DNA of 36,870 nucleotides from Actinoallomurus sp. (GCA_025964685.1 JAOPYG010000446.1:1-36870), one strand, 5' to 3'. Positions 16,078 to 26,086 are shown, numbered from the stretch's first letter. Notes: generated by a model from the letters alone, not told the origin. Made by a program: numbers and translations.

Positions 16078-18123
16078 TCAGCCCGGCGACCTTCGCCGTA
16101 CGGGCTCGACGGCGGCCAGCAGCCGGCGGTGCGACGGGAGGTCGTCGAGCAGCACGGCCCGGCCGGCGGCGTCCGCGAGCGGCACCCGCCAGTTCGGATA
16201 CTCATCCGTCGTGCCCGGCTGGTTCTGCGTGCGCCGCTCCCCCACCGCGTCGGCCAGCGACACGCCCACGAGCCGCGACGGCGTACGGGCGAGGAACGCA
16301 TGCAGCGCGGCCGTCAGGTCCTTGGTGTCCAGGCCGAGGGAGGCCAGCAGGTCGCGCCACTCCCGCAACCAGGGCTCCAGCTCCGCGAACTCCTCCTCTG
16401 CGGGACGGGTCAGTAGGCCCAGGCGTTCGCGCAGCGTGATGTGGTCGCCGTGCAGGTAGCCCTCGATGGGCGGCATGTCGTGGGTGCCGACGGTGGCCAG
16501 GCAGAGTTCGCGCCACTTCGGCGGGGGCAGCGGCGCGCCGCCGGAGTCGCGCTCGAACCACGCCATGGACGTGCCGAAGACGCCACGCTCGGCGAACACC
16601 TCGCGCATGTAGGGCTCGACCGTGCCGAGGTCCTCACCGACGACGACCGCGCCGGCCCGGTGCGCCTCGTGCAGGAGCACGCCGAGCATCTCGTCGTGCG
16701 GGTAGGAGACGTAGGTGCCCTCGGCGGCCGACGCGCCCTCCGGCACCCACCAGAGCCGGAACACCTGCATGGCGTGGTCGAGGCGCAGGCCTCCCGCGTG
16801 CCGCAGGACGTGGCGCAACATGTCGCGGTACGGCGCGTAGCCGGACGCGGCGAGCCGCTGCGGATGCCACGGCGGCTGGCCCCAGCCCTGACCGCGCTGG
16901 TTGAACTCATCCGCTGGCGCGCCGACGGTGATGCCCTGGGCGAACAGGTCCTGGTACGCCCACGCGTCCGCGCCGCCCGGGTCGACGCCCACGGCGAGGT
17001 CGTGGATCACGCCGATCGGCATGCCCGCGTCGCGGGCCGCCGCCTGCACCCCGGCGAGCTGTTCGTCGAGCAGCCATTGCAGCCACGAGTGGAAGTCGAC
17101 GCGACGGGCGAGACGTCCGCGTTCGGCGGCCACCTGGACCGAGGCCGGATCGCGCAGACCGGCGGGCCAGGACCGCCAGTCGGCGCCGTGGGGCTCGGCC
17201 AGCGCGCACCAGGTCGCGTACGCGGTGAGCGCGTCGCCCTCCCGCTCGCGGTAGGCGGCGTACACGGCCTCGCGGCCGGGCGCGCGCGGGAGACCGTGCA
17301 GGAGTTCGAGTGCCGTCCCCTTGGCGGCCCAGACCGCGTCACGGTCGAGGTCGTCGGTCGTGCGGTTGCGTTCCCTGACCGGTCCGGCGAGCTCGTCGAC
17401 GCGGCGGCGTACGCCGGGGTCGGCCGAGGCGTACTCGGGCACGTCCTCGGGGCGCAGGTACAGCGGGCTGGTGAAGCGGCGGCTCATCGGCAGGTACGGC
17501 GACGGGCGGATCGGCGGGGCGGACTCGCCCGCGTGCAGCGGGTTGACCAGCACGAAGCCCGCGCCGAGGTCACGTCCGCTCCAGCTCGCCAGCTCGCGGA
17601 GGTCGGCGAGGTCGCCGAACCCCCACGAGCCGCTCGACCGCACGGAGTACAGCTGCGCCATGAACCCCCACGCCCGCGCGCCCGGGTCAGGTGCGCGCGG
17701 CGGCGCGACGAGCAACGGCGCGCTCGCCGTACGGTCACCGAGGCGTGCGTGCAGCGTGTGGGCGCCGAGCGGGAGGTCCGGCGGCAGCCGGTAGGCCGCG
17801 CGTGAGCCGTCCGCCGACCGGCCGGCCGGCGTGAGGGCGACCTCGCCGCCGCCCTCGATCGCGGCCCACAGCTCGGCGCCCGCCGCCGCGGAGACGTCCT
17901 GCCCCGCGTACCCCACCAGTGTCGGCGGCAGCAGCCGGGTCTCCCGCTCGTGCGCGAGCCGCTCCAGTTCGGCACGTACGGCGGCCGGGGAGGAGACGTC
18001 CGCACCCAGCGCGGTCAGCACCGCCCTGATCGTGTCGGGTGTGACGTCGGCCGGTCGTCTCCGCCAGTCGGTGTAGAAGGTCTCGACGCCGTACGCGGCG
18101 GCCAGTTCGTTGAGATCGTTCAC
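16078..18123 (-). CDS. malQ: 4-alpha-glucanotransferase (GH77, amylomaltase)
   Basis: Transfers alpha-1,4-glucan segments between maltodextrins, releasing glucose; cytosolic glycogen and maltodextrin metabolism. 681 residues, with the N-terminal extension typical of actinobacterial and E. coli-type MalQ. GH77 signatures: SSGSWGFGDLADLRELASW, LRLDHAMQVFRLWWVPEGAS with the nucleophile Asp, VVVGEDLGTVEPYMREVF with the acid/base Glu, and LATVGTHDMPPIEGYLHGDH with the stabilising Asp. Start GTG 18123 (MNDLNELAAAYGVETFYTDW) matches the family; there is no clear ribosome binding site. It begins 22 bases after the amidase stop and may be read through from it. Confidence 0.94.
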   Translation of the reverse strand: MNDLNELAAAYGVETFYTDWRRRPADVTPDTIRAVLTALGADVSSPAAVRAELERLAHERETRLLPPTLVGYAGQDVSAAAGAELWAAIEGGGEVALTPAGRSADGSRAAYRLPPDLPLGAHTLHARLGDRTASAPLLVAPPRAPDPGARAWGFMAQLYSVRSSGSWGFGDLADLRELASWSGRDLGAGFVLVNPLHAGESAPPIRPSPYLPMSRRFTSPLYLRPEDVPEYASADPGVRRRVDELAGPVRERNRTTDDLDRDAVWAAKGTALELLHGLPRAPGREAVYAAYREREGDALTAYATWCALAEPHGADWRSWPAGLRDPASVQVAAERGRLARRVDFHSWLQWLLDEQLAGVQAAARDAGMPIGVIHDLAVGVDPGGADAWAYQDLFAQGITVGAPADEFNQRGQGWGQPPWHPQRLAASGYAPYRDMLRHVLRHAGGLRLDHAMQVFRLWWVPEGASAAEGTYVSYPHDEMLGVLLHEAHRAGAVVVGEDLGTVEPYMREVFAERGVFGTSMAWFERDSGGAPLPPPKWRELCLATVGTHDMPPIEGYLHGDHITLRERLGLLTRPAEEEFAELEPWLREWRDLLASLGLDTKDLTAALHAFLARTPSRLVGVSLADAVGERRTQNQPGTTDEYPNWRVPLADAAGRAVLLDDLPSHRRLLAAVEPVRRRSPG

Positions 18124-18145
18124 GGTGTCAACGATGCCCGTATGT

Positions 18146-19555
18146 TCACCCCCAAATCGGCGGATGCCGGTCTGCCCACGGCCGGGCCGCCTCGAGTTGG
18201 GCGGACAGGGAGATGAGCGTCGCCTCGTCGCTCATCCGACCGACGAGCATCACGCCGATGGGCAGGTCACCGTCGGTCCAGTGCAGGGGAACGCTCACGG
18301 CCGGCTGGCCGGTCACGTTGTAGATGGAGGTGTACGGGGTGAAGCGCTTCTGGCGCTCGAAGTTCTCCGCGGGATCGACGTCGTCGAAGTAGCCGATGGG
18401 CACCGGCGGCTGCGCCAGGGTCGGGTGCAGGATGACGTCGTACTGTCCGGCCACCGGCAGCGCGAGGCGCACGGCGAGCTGCAGTGCCGCCTGCGCCATG
18501 AAAAGCTCCGGCGCGGTCACGGCGTTGCCGCGCTCGCGCAGGTAGCGGGTGAGGGGACGCAGGCGTTCCTCACGCTCCGGCGCCACCGGCGTGAGCGTGG
18601 CCATGGCCGCCCAGAGTGTCTCGAAGTGCGGCACCAGGTCGGCGTCGAAGGGCATGTCGAGCTCTTCGACCTCGTGGCCCAGCTCGGTGAGGAGTTCGGT
18701 GGCCGCGTCGTAGGCCGCCATGCAGTCGGGGTGGACCTCGGCGCCGGGCACCGTCGGCACGGCGCTCCGCCCGATGCGCAGCCGTCCCGGCGCACGGTCG
18801 GCGGCGGCGAGGAACGTGCCGTCGTGCGGTGCGGCGTGATACATGTCACCCGGCATGTTCTTGGCGATGACGTCGAGCATCAGCGCGGCGTCGCGCACGG
18901 TCCGGGCGATGGGGCCGTTGGTGGACAGGCCGGTCAGGTCGGGCACGATCGGGCCGTGGCTGACGCGACCGCGCGTCGGCTTGATGCCGAACAGGCCACA
19001 GACGCTCGCCGGAATCCGGATCGACCCGCCACCGTCACTGCCCTGGGCGATCGGCGCGAGGCCGGCGGCCACCGCGGCGGCGGCGCCACCGCTCGATCCC
19101 CCGGCGGACCGGGACAGATCCCACGGGGTCCGCGCGGGAGGGGCGACGGAATTCTCCGTATAACAGGGCAGCCCGAATTCCGGTGTATTGGTCTTGCCGA
19201 GAAGAATCGTGCCCGCCTCGCGGAGCAAGGTGACGACATGGTCGTCGGCGAATCCCTCGAAATCGTCGAAGGCGGCCGAGCCGAGTGTCATCGGCACGTC
19301 CTTCACCATGTTCAAATCCTTGATGGGGACGGGCACGCCCAGCAGGGGCGCCGTATCGCCCTGCGCGACCGCCTTCTCGGCCGCTTTCGCCTGCTCACGG
19401 GCGATTTCGGCGGTCACCGTGACGAAGGCGCCGACCTGCTCGCCCAGTCGGTCGATGCGGTTCAGGTAGTGTTCGGTGATGTCGACGGGCGAAAGCTCGC
19501 GATCGCGGATCGCGGCGGCCTGCTCTCGGGCGCTGAGGTCATGAATTTGCGTCAC
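18146..19555 (-). CDS. Amidase signature family enzyme
   Basis: 469 residues. Hydrolyses a carboxamide. The Ser-cisSer-Lys triad is visible: Lys in LLGVPVPIKDLNMVKDV, and the serines in SAGGSSGGAAAAVAAG and IAQGSDGGGSIRIPAS. GLFGIKPTRGRVSHG completes the signature. Not GatA by context, since no gatB/gatC is adjacent; the substrate is unknown. Start is uncertain. GTG 19555 gives MTQIHDLSAREQAAAIRDRE, a typical N-terminus, without a ribosome binding site; TACCGT stands eight bases upstream. The frame is open to 19675, but that extension looks unlike the family. A good -35 hexamer TTGACA lies at 19624-19629 on this strand, with no convincing -10. Confidence 0.9.
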   Translation of the reverse strand: MTQIHDLSAREQAAAIRDRELSPVDITEHYLNRIDRLGEQVGAFVTVTAEIAREQAKAAEKAVAQGDTAPLLGVPVPIKDLNMVKDVPMTLGSAAFDDFEGFADDHVVTLLREAGTILLGKTNTPEFGLPCYTENSVAPPARTPWDLSRSAGGSSGGAAAAVAAGLAPIAQGSDGGGSIRIPASVCGLFGIKPTRGRVSHGPIVPDLTGLSTNGPIARTVRDAALMLDVIAKNMPGDMYHAAPHDGTFLAAADRAPGRLRIGRSAVPTVPGAEVHPDCMAAYDAATELLTELGHEVEELDMPFDADLVPHFETLWAAMATLTPVAPEREERLRPLTRYLRERGNAVTAPELFMAQAALQLAVRLALPVAGQYDVILHPTLAQPPVPIGYFDDVDPAENFERQKRFTPYTSIYNVTGQPAVSVPLHWTDGDLPIGVMLVGRMSDEATLISLSAQLEAARPWADRHPPIWG

Positions 19556-19757
19556 AAGTGAAGACGGTACGCCCACCGAAAGTTGCACGGCGACCTTGGG
19601 GGATGATGCGGAATCTACCCCGGTGTCAACGTCGTGAATCCACGAGTAGGGGAGACAAAACTGTCGACACGCCACGACTAGGCACTCGGCGCGCGCGCTC
19701 GTTACCCTTCGCTAGGAAGATCATGTGCTGCCGTCGATCGAGCACGGAGTGTCGATA

Positions 19758-20570
19758 ATGGCCCCTGTGGAGCGTGATACATCCACGCAGACCTCCACAC
19801 GCGAGAGTGACGACGAGACCCGGCGAGCGGGCGAGGAGAGCCCGTTCGAGCGCCCCAAGGAAGAAACCTACGGCGACCTGGTCGGCGACCCTGAGGTCCA
19901 GAGATGGATCCGGCGGTCCGTCGCCGGCCTGGCTCTGGGCCTGCTGTTCGCGGTTCTGATCAGCATCCCCGTCGGCCTCATCGTCGCCATCCTGGTCGTG
20001 GTCGTCGATGTCGTGCTGAAGAACCGCAAGCAGTCGAGCGTCGAGGCGTGGCGCAAGCCGTCCGTCGCCGAGCGCAAGACCGAGCGGCAGCTTCGTGGCA
20101 TGGAGAAGGCCGGCTACCGCGCCCTGCACGCCCGCGCCGTCCCCCGTGACGACGAAGGCGTCAGCGACGGTCAGATCGACCACCTGGTGATCGGCCCGAC
20201 CGGGGTGTACGCCGTCGACTCCGAGAAGTGGGACAAGCGCCTGCCCCTACGCGCGATGTCACACCGCAAGCTCTTCCTCGGCCCCTTCAACAAGAAGGAG
20301 CGCCTCGACGAGGCCCGCTGGGAGTCCGACCAGGCCAGCATGCTGATCAGCGAGCAGATCGGGTACGAGGTGCCGGTCCAGCCGTCGCTGGCGGTCTACG
20401 GACCGGCCATCTCCTGGAAGGTCCTGATGGTCCGCGACGTCGACGTGTACGCCGGCGGCCGCGCCCGCAACTACCTGCGCCGCCGCCCGAAGATCCTGAC
20501 GTCGGTGGACGTCGACCGGATCTACGACGCGGCCGCCAACGTGCTCCCTCCGAAGTATCCGGAGGGCTGA
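19758..20570 (+). CDS. NERD (nuclease-related) domain membrane protein
   Basis: 270 residues. An acidic N-terminal tail (about 1-55) is followed by a long hydrophobic stretch, VAGLALGLLFAVLISIPVG and LIVAILVVVVDVVL, that would form one membrane hairpin or two helices. A NERD domain follows: AERKTERQLRGMEKAGYRAL, then GQIDHLVIGPTGVYAVDSEK W, where the Asp of QIDH and the Glu/Lys pair match the restriction-endonuclease-like core. NERD proteins are suspected nucleases, activity mostly unproven. Start ATG 19758 has GGAG eight bases upstream. No defence genes are adjacent, so a role in DNA processing is inference only. Confidence 0.85.
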   Translation: MAPVERDTSTQTSTRESDDETRRAGEESPFERPKEETYGDLVGDPEVQRWIRRSVAGLALGLLFAVLISIPVGLIVAILVVVVDVVLKNRKQSSVEAWRKPSVAERKTERQLRGMEKAGYRALHARAVPRDDEGVSDGQIDHLVIGPTGVYAVDSEKWDKRLPLRAMSHRKLFLGPFNKKERLDEARWESDQASMLISEQIGYEVPVQPSLAVYGPAISWKVLMVRDVDVYAGGRARNYLRRRPKILTSVDVDRIYDAAANVLPPKYPEG

Positions 20571-20602
20571 GCCCCCGCGCCGGCCGGCATCGGCCTGCGC
20601 CG

Positions 20603-20643
20603 GGAGAGCACCCCGCCACGCGGCCACACGCGGGGTGCTCTCC
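20603..20643. terminator. Strong bidirectional terminator
   Basis: Perfect 14-bp stem GGAGAGCACCCCGC / GCGGGGTGCTCTCC with a 13-base loop, between the convergent NERD and VOC genes. Confidence 0.82.
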
Positions 20644-20666
20644 GACCTTCGTGGTCTCTAGCTCAG

Positions 20667-21260
20667 CTAGCTCAGCGTCGTGGAGCCGCCCAGCACCGCG
20701 ACCAGCCCCTGCCGCCCCTCACGTACCTCGAGTTCGACACCGAGGGCGGCCAGGCGGGTCCGGACGTCCGCCGGCTCGGGATGGGTGCCGGTGAAGGCCG
20801 TCAGCGGCACGACCGGCAGGCGGCGGGCGGGATGCGGCGTCCTCCCCCAGTCGATGAGGAACGGCACCACCGGCTCGTAGGGGAAGGTCAGCCGCCAGCG
20901 GAGCACCTCCCCCTCCGGCGTACGGCGGGACAGCGGCTCGATCAGGCCAGGGTCGTATCCCAGCGTGCGGGACCGGGCGACGCGCGCCTCGATGTCCGCC
21001 GCGCGCACCGCCCAGGCGGCCAGACGCGGCTCGGTGAGCTCGTCGATGCCGAACGGCCGCGGCCGTTCGGGCGGCGGCTGCTCCGGGTCCGGTCCGATGA
21101 TCTCCAGGTAGCGCAGCTCCCCGAGGCCGAGCAGATGGTTGCGGGTGCCGAGGCCGGGATGCGGGCCGCCCTCGACCGGGCGTACGCCGGTGAGCTTGGC
21201 GAGCTGCCGGACGCTCTCCTCCAGATCCGGTGTCGCGTAGACGAGATGGTCGAGTGTCAT
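20667..21260 (-). CDS. VOC superfamily (glyoxalase-like) protein
   Basis: 197 residues, one vicinal-oxygen-chelate unit plus a C-terminal extension. The start MTLDHLVYATPDLEESVRQL has the first metal-ligand His of the fold. GTRNHLLGLGELRYLEIIGP carries the second strand with His and Glu. PFLIDWGRTPHPA is typical of the glyoxalase-like domain family (PF13468). Enzyme activity is unknown. Start ATG 21260; no strong ribosome binding site. It is divergent from ilvD, with which it shares a 98-base promoter region. Confidence 0.82.
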   Translation of the reverse strand: MTLDHLVYATPDLEESVRQLAKLTGVRPVEGGPHPGLGTRNHLLGLGELRYLEIIGPDPEQPPPERPRPFGIDELTEPRLAAWAVRAADIEARVARSRTLGYDPGLIEPLSRRTPEGEVLRWRLTFPYEPVVPFLIDWGRTPHPARRLPVVPLTAFTGTHPEPADVRTRLAALGVELEVREGRQGLVAVLGGSTTLS

Positions 21261-21322
21261 GGCATTCCCCGGTTGTGCCCGCGATGTAAGACGGCGTGTC
21301 TCAGTCCTGTGCTCCTACCCCG

Positions 21323-21328
21323 TACGAT
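21323..21328 (+). promoter_or_regulatory. Possible -10 element of ilvD
   Basis: TACGAT, 30 bases before the ilvD ATG. No clear -35. An inverted repeat GTGCTC (21309-21314) / GAGCAC (21337-21342) brackets it and could be an operator. I see no leader peptide or attenuator. Confidence 0.35.
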
Positions 21329-21358
21329 CGAAGTCTGAGCACAAGGGATGGAGAGGTC

Positions 21359-23212
21359 ATGCCGCCGCTGAGGTCACGCACGGTAACGCACGGCAGGAAC
21401 ATGGCAGGAGCGCGAGCCCTGCTCCGGGCCACCGGTGTGGCCCGTGAGGACTTCGGCAAACCGATCATCGCCGTCGCCAACAGCTTCACCGAGTTCGTCC
21501 CCGGCCACGTGCACCTGCGTGAGGTCGGCCAGGTCGTCGCCGCCGCCGTCAAGGAGGCGGGCGGGATACCGCGGGAGTTCAACACGATCGCGGTCGACGA
21601 CGGCATCGCCATGGGCCACGGAGGCATGCTCTACTCCCTGCCGTCGCGCGAGCTGATCGCCGACTCCGTGGAGTACATGGTCAACGCGCACTGCGCGGAC
21701 GCGATGATCTGCGTCTCCAACTGCGACAAGATCACGCCGGGCATGCTCATCGCGGCCATGCGGCTCAACATCCCCACGGTCTTCGTCTCCGGCGGGCCGA
21801 TGGAGGCGGGCAAGCCGATCGACGGCGTCACCAAGCTCGACCTGATCGACCCCATGATCGCCGCCGCCGACGAGTCGGTCTCCGATGACACGCTCGCGGA
21901 GATGGAGGAGAACGCCTGCCCGACCTGCGGATCCTGCTCGGGCATGTTCACCGCCAACTCGATGAACTGCCTGGCCGAGGCGATCGGCCTGGCGCTGCCC
22001 GGCAACGGCACGATCCTCGCCACGCACGCGGCGCGCAAGACGCTGTTCGAGGACGCCGGCCGCCGGATCGTGGACATCGCTCAGCGCTACTACGCCGATG
22101 ACGACGACTCGGTGCTGCCGCTGAACATCGCCACCCGCGACGCCTTCGAGAACGCCATGGCGCTCGACGTCGCGATGGGCGGCTCGACCAACACGATCCT
22201 GCACCTGCTGGCCGCCGCCCGCGAGGCCGGTGTCGACTTCGGCCTCAAGGAGATCGACGAGCTGTCCCGCCGCGTGCCCTGCGTCTGCAAGGTCGCGCCG
22301 GCCACCGCGAAGTACCACGTCGAGGACGTCCACCGGGCCGGCGGCATCCCCGCGATCCTCGGCGAGCTGGACCGCGCCGGGCTGCTCAACCGCACGGTGC
22401 ACACGATCCACGGCAACTCACTGGGCGCCTTCCTGGACTCCTGGGACGTCCGCTCCGAGAGCGTCCTGCCGGAGGCGGTCGAGCTGTTCCACGCCGCGCC
22501 CGGCGGGATCCGCACCACCAAGCCGTACAGCCAGGCCTCCCGATGGGACTCCCTCGACCTCGACCGCGAGGAGGGCTGCATCCGCGAGGCGGAGCACGCC
22601 TACACCAAGGACGGCGGGCTGGCGGTGCTCTACGGCAACCTGTCCGTCGAGGGCGCGGTCGTGAAGACCGCCGGGGTCGAGGAGGCCCTGTGGCGGTTCG
22701 AGGGTCCGGCCGTGGTCTTCGAGAGCCAGGAGGACGCCGTCGAGGGGATCCTCGGCGACCGGGTCAAGCCCGGTGACGTCGTCGTCATCCGCTACGAGGG
22801 CCCCAAGGGCGGTCCGGGCATGCAGGAGATGCTTTACCCGACGTCGTTCCTCAAGGGCCGCGGCCTGGGCAAGGCGTGCGCGCTCGTCACCGACGGCCGC
22901 TTCTCCGGCGGCACCAGCGGACTGTCGATCGGCCACGCCTCACCTGAGGCCGCCGCCGGCGGCGACATGGCCCTGGTCGAGGACGGCGACCGCGTCGTCA
23001 TCGACATCCCGGGCCGCGAGCTGCGCCTCGACGTGCCGGCCGACGTCCTGCGCGACCGCCGCGAGCGGCTGCTGAAGGACCTGGGCTCCTACCGCCCGCG
23101 CGACCGGCGCCGCTCGGTCAGCGTGGCCCTGCAGGCGTACGCCGCGATGGCCACCTCGGCCTCCACCGGCGCCTCCCGTGACATCTCCCAGCTGGGCGGC
23201 GGCGGCCACTAG
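21359..23212 (+). CDS. ilvD: Dihydroxy-acid dehydratase
   Basis: Dehydrates dihydroxyisovalerate and dihydroxymethylvalerate to the keto acids that precede valine, leucine and isoleucine. 617 residues, near-identical in plan to E. coli IlvD (616). Motifs: [45 protein letters not shown] (cluster Cys), [20 protein letters not shown] (further cluster Cys), [16 protein letters not shown], and [20 protein letters not shown]. Start ATG 21359 with GGAGAGG about 4 bases upstream. No other ilv gene is nearby. Its stop shares CTAG with the stop of the convergent methyltransferase. Confidence 0.97.
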   Translation: MPPLRSRTVTHGRNMAGARALLRATGVAREDFGKPIIAVANSFTEFVPGHVHLREVGQVVAAAVKEAGGIPREFNTIAVDDGIAMGHGGMLYSLPSRELIADSVEYMVNAHCADAMICVSNCDKITPGMLIAAMRLNIPTVFVSGGPMEAGKPIDGVTKLDLIDPMIAAADESVSDDTLAEMEENACPTCGSCSGMFTANSMNCLAEAIGLALPGNGTILATHAARKTLFEDAGRRIVDIAQRYYADDDDSVLPLNIATRDAFENAMALDVAMGGSTNTILHLLAAAREAGVDFGLKEIDELSRRVPCVCKVAPATAKYHVEDVHRAGGIPAILGELDRAGLLNRTVHTIHGNSLGAFLDSWDVRSESVLPEAVELFHAAPGGIRTTKPYSQASRWDSLDLDREEGCIREAEHAYTKDGGLAVLYGNLSVEGAVVKTAGVEEALWRFEGPAVVFESQEDAVEGILGDRVKPGDVVVIRYEGPKGGPGMQEMLYPTSFLKGRGLGKACALVTDGRFSGGTSGLSIGHASPEAAAGGDMALVEDGDRVVIDIPGRELRLDVPADVLRDRRERLLKDLGSYRPRDRRRSVSVALQAYAAMATSASTGASRDISQLGGGGH

Positions 23213-23982
23213 GCCAGGGTGGCGCCGGCGAACTGCATGAGGCCGTACGAGCGCCGGCGGACGGCCGTGAAGCCGGCCGCGGCCAGGGCCTCGGTGAGCT
23301 CCGCGGGGCCGAACATCCGGATGCCGGCGAGGTGGCTGAGCGTCTCCATACCCCGGCCGACGAGCGGCAGGCGCGGCCGCCGGGTGGTGAGCACGACGAT
23401 GTGGCCGCCCGGCTTCAGCACCCTCGCCATGCCGGCGATCGCGGCCCACGGGTCCTCGAACAGGTACAGGGCGCCGAAGCAGCACACGGCGTCGAAGGCG
23501 TCCTCGCGGAACGGCAGGTCGACCGCATCGCACCGGACGTAGGTCACGTCGGCCTGATCCGGGCGTACGGCCGTGTCCTCCACGGCGCGGTCGAGCATGG
23601 TCGCCGAGGCGTCCACACCGAGCACGAGGCCGCCCCTGGTGACGCCGGAGGCCAGCGCGCGGGTCACGTTGCCGGGCCCGCAGGCCACGTCCAGCACGGT
23701 CGCGCCCGGTGTCTCGGCGAGGCCCAGCCAGTAGCGCGCCAGCGCGTACTCCTCGGCGGTGCTCGGCCCCAGCGGGCCGCCCTTCGACAGCCCGAACAGC
23801 ACCGGCCGCCACACCTGCTCATAGATCCGCGGCAGCGCGACGGAGCGCATCAGCCGCTGCGCGACCGTGTCGTGCGGCTCTTCCACCTCGCCCAGCAGGT
23901 CGAGGTGGCCGCGGGTGACGTCCGGGCGGGCCGGCGCGGACTCCAGCAGCTCCAGGACGCGGTTGAGAGCGTTAATCGTCAA
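23209..23982 (-). CDS. Class I SAM-dependent methyltransferase
   Basis: 257 residues. Motif I is [18 protein letters not shown] (SAM-binding), followed by [19 protein letters not shown] (acidic loop), [20 protein letters not shown] and the post-motif [18 protein letters not shown]. The type (UbiE/COQ5-like) methylates small molecules or lipids; substrate unknown. Start is a TTG at 23982 that overlaps the last 11 bases of the prolyl oligopeptidase gene, so translation is probably coupled; there is no separate ribosome binding site. The first 70 residues do not look like the methyltransferase core. Confidence 0.87.
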   Translation of the reverse strand: MTINALNRVLELLESAPARPDVTRGHLDLLGEVEEPHDTVAQRLMRSVALPRIYEQVWRPVLFGLSKGGPLGPSTAEEYALARYWLGLAETPGATVLDVACGPGNVTRALASGVTRGGLVLGVDASATMLDRAVEDTAVRPDQADVTYVRCDAVDLPFREDAFDAVCCFGALYLFEDPWAAIAGMARVLKPGGHIVVLTTRRPRLPLVGRGMETLSHLAGIRMFGPAELTEALAAAGFTAVRRRSYGLMQFAGATLA

Positions 23983-26074
23983 TGGTGAGCCCGGTGTGGG
24001 CGGCCGTGAACGACAGCGTGTCCACGGTCAGGTCGACCGAGCGGCTGATCGCGCGGGAGCCGTGCCCCACATCGGCCTCGTTGCGCAGCAGGATCGGGCG
24101 TTCGGCGTCGGAGGTCGCGTGCTGCAGCGCCGCGCACATCTTCCGCGCGTGCAGCGGGTCGACACGCGTGTCGCTCTCGAACACCGTGAACAGTGTGGCG
24201 GGATAGGCGACACCCTCGCGTACGTGGTGGTACGGCGAGTAGGCGTGGAGCCACGCGAACTGCTCGGGATCGGCCACCGAGCCGTACTCGACGTTCCACG
24301 TCTGGCCGAGCCCGAACTTCTCGTACCGCACCATGTCCAGCAGCGGCGCCGAGCACACGGCCGCGGCGTACAGGTCCGGCCGCTGGGTGATCGCGGCCCC
24401 GACCAGCAGGCCGCCGTTGGAGCCACCGGCGATGCCGAGCCGGTCGGCGGTGGTCCACCCGTCGGCGATGAGCTTCTCGGCGGCGGCGTGGAAGTCGTCG
24501 AAGACGTTCTGCTTCTTGTCGAGCATGCCGGCCCGGTGCCAGCCCTCGCCCTCCTCCGAGCCACCGCGCAGGTTGGCCACGACGTACACGCCGCCTGCCT
24601 CCACCCAGGCGAGGGTCGTGGCGGAGTAGGCCGGCGTCAGCGGGATGTTGAAGCCGCCGTAGCCGTACAGGATCGCCGGGCGGGGACCGTCGCCTCCGGG
24701 CCGGGCGATGACGATCATCCGTACCTCGGTGCCGTCATAGGAGTCGTAGGTGATCTGTGTCGCCTCGACGTCGGGCACCTCGACGGCGCCCGGCGCCGAT
24801 GCCCACAGGCCGACCTCGCCGGTTCGCGCGTCGAAACGGTGCACCGACACGGGCGTGGTGTAGTCGGAGTAGACGAACCACGCCTCGTGGCCGCCCTCCG
24901 GGCGCTCGCCGATGCCGCCGATCGAGCCGAGCCCGGGCACGGGCACCTCGCCGACGCGTTCGCCGGTCTCCAGGTCATGGATGGTGATCTCGCTCAGCGC
25001 GTGCCGGGTCCACGCGGCGAGCAGGACCGGCCGGTCGAGATCGTCGAGGACGGCGAAGTCCGACAGCACCGCCTCGGGGTCCTCGGGGATGAGGTCGCGC
25101 CACGTCTCGTACGACGGGTCGGCGGGGTCGGTGACGCACAGGCGGCTGCGGGGCGCCTCACGGTCGGTGAAGACGTACGCCCGGCCGTCTCGGCCGATCT
25201 GCAGGCCCGTCTCGGCGTCGACGCCCTCCTGGACGACGTTGAGCGCCGGGGCCTCGTGCGGCGACGTACGCAGGTCGGCGATCCACAGGTCGTTGCGCGG
25301 CGCGGTGCCCTGCGAGGCCGACAGCGTGAGCCAGTTGCCGTCACGGCTGACGCCGACACCGTAGTAGTTGGTCTTCTCCAGGCCCTCACCGAAGATCATC
25401 ACATCGTCGGTCTCCGGGTCGGCGCCGACGCGGTGAAGGTAGACGCGGCGGTGGTACTGGTCCTCGCCGGCCGGGACCTGGTCGGCGGCCAGGCGCCGGA
25501 CGTAGTAGTACGCCTCGCCGCCGGGCAGCCAGGCCACCGGGGTGTAGCGGCACCGGTCGATGGGGCCTTCCACCATCTCGCCGGTGGCGACGTCCATGAC
25601 GTACAGCTTGGACTCCTCATCGCCGCCGTGCGAGAGCTGGTACGCGAGGAGCCGGCCCTCCTTGTCGGGCTGCCAGGAGTCGAGCGTGGTGGTGTGCGAG
25701 GGGTCGAGCTCCATCGGGTCGATCAGAGCCCGCTCGGTCTCCTCCGCACCGTCGCGTGCCGGAGGATCGACGGTGTAGAGCACGGCGTGCTCCTGCTCGG
25801 CCGTGCGGCGCATGAAGAAGCGCCGCTCACCCCGCCAGACGGGCGCGCCCACGGTGCCGGAGCCGAGGAGTTCCCTGATGCGGGCGCGCAGCCGGTCACG
25901 GCCGGGCAGCCCGTCCACCTCCGAATGGAACAGCTCGTCCTGCTCCGTCAGCCAGGTCTTGGTCTCCTCGCCGTTCGGATCCTCGAGCCAACGGTACGGG
26001 TCGGGCACGGGGTGGCCGTGGATGTCCTCGACGAGATCCTCACGGCGGGCGGAAGGGTAGGGCGCTCGGCTCAT
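23972..26074 (-). CDS. Prolyl oligopeptidase (S9A serine peptidase)
   Basis: Cleaves short peptides after proline; cytosolic, no signal peptide. 700 residues, the family length. An N-terminal segment VEDIHGHPVPDPYRWLEDPN precedes the seven-bladed propeller, and then the alpha/beta hydrolase domain: ILYGYGGFNIPLTPAYSA, VVANLRGGSEEGEGWH, and the nucleophile in GIAGGSNGGLLVGAAITQRP. The catalytic Asp is in ESDTRVDPLHARKM and the His in ADVGHGSRA. Start ATG 26074 has no ribosome binding site; a TAGAGT hexamer ends six bases before it, so the mRNA is probably leaderless. It overlaps the methyltransferase start by 11 bases. Confidence 0.95.
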   Translation of the reverse strand: MSRAPYPSARREDLVEDIHGHPVPDPYRWLEDPNGEETKTWLTEQDELFHSEVDGLPGRDRLRARIRELLGSGTVGAPVWRGERRFFMRRTAEQEHAVLYTVDPPARDGAEETERALIDPMELDPSHTTTLDSWQPDKEGRLLAYQLSHGGDEESKLYVMDVATGEMVEGPIDRCRYTPVAWLPGGEAYYYVRRLAADQVPAGEDQYHRRVYLHRVGADPETDDVMIFGEGLEKTNYYGVGVSRDGNWLTLSASQGTAPRNDLWIADLRTSPHEAPALNVVQEGVDAETGLQIGRDGRAYVFTDREAPRSRLCVTDPADPSYETWRDLIPEDPEAVLSDFAVLDDLDRPVLLAAWTRHALSEITIHDLETGERVGEVPVPGLGSIGGIGERPEGGHEAWFVYSDYTTPVSVHRFDARTGEVGLWASAPGAVEVPDVEATQITYDSYDGTEVRMIVIARPGGDGPRPAILYGYGGFNIPLTPAYSATTLAWVEAGGVYVVANLRGGSEEGEGWHRAGMLDKKQNVFDDFHAAAEKLIADGWTTADRLGIAGGSNGGLLVGAAITQRPDLYAAAVCSAPLLDMVRYEKFGLGQTWNVEYGSVADPEQFAWLHAYSPYHHVREGVAYPATLFTVFESDTRVDPLHARKMCAALQHATSDAERPILLRNEADVGHGSRAISRSVDLTVDTLSFTAAHTGLTIDD

Positions 26075-26080
26075 GTGCGC

Positions 26081-26086
26081 ACTCTA
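26081..26086 (-). promoter_or_regulatory. -10 element of a leaderless prolyl oligopeptidase transcript
   Basis: TAGAGT on the - strand, six bases (gcgcac) before the ATG at 26074, with no ribosome binding site between. This places the start of transcription at or next to the start codon. Confidence 0.5.

Noticed and set aside
19758-20570. NERD gene as part of a defence system
   Set aside because: No helicase, methylase or other defence gene is adjacent; the neighbours are an amidase and a VOC protein.
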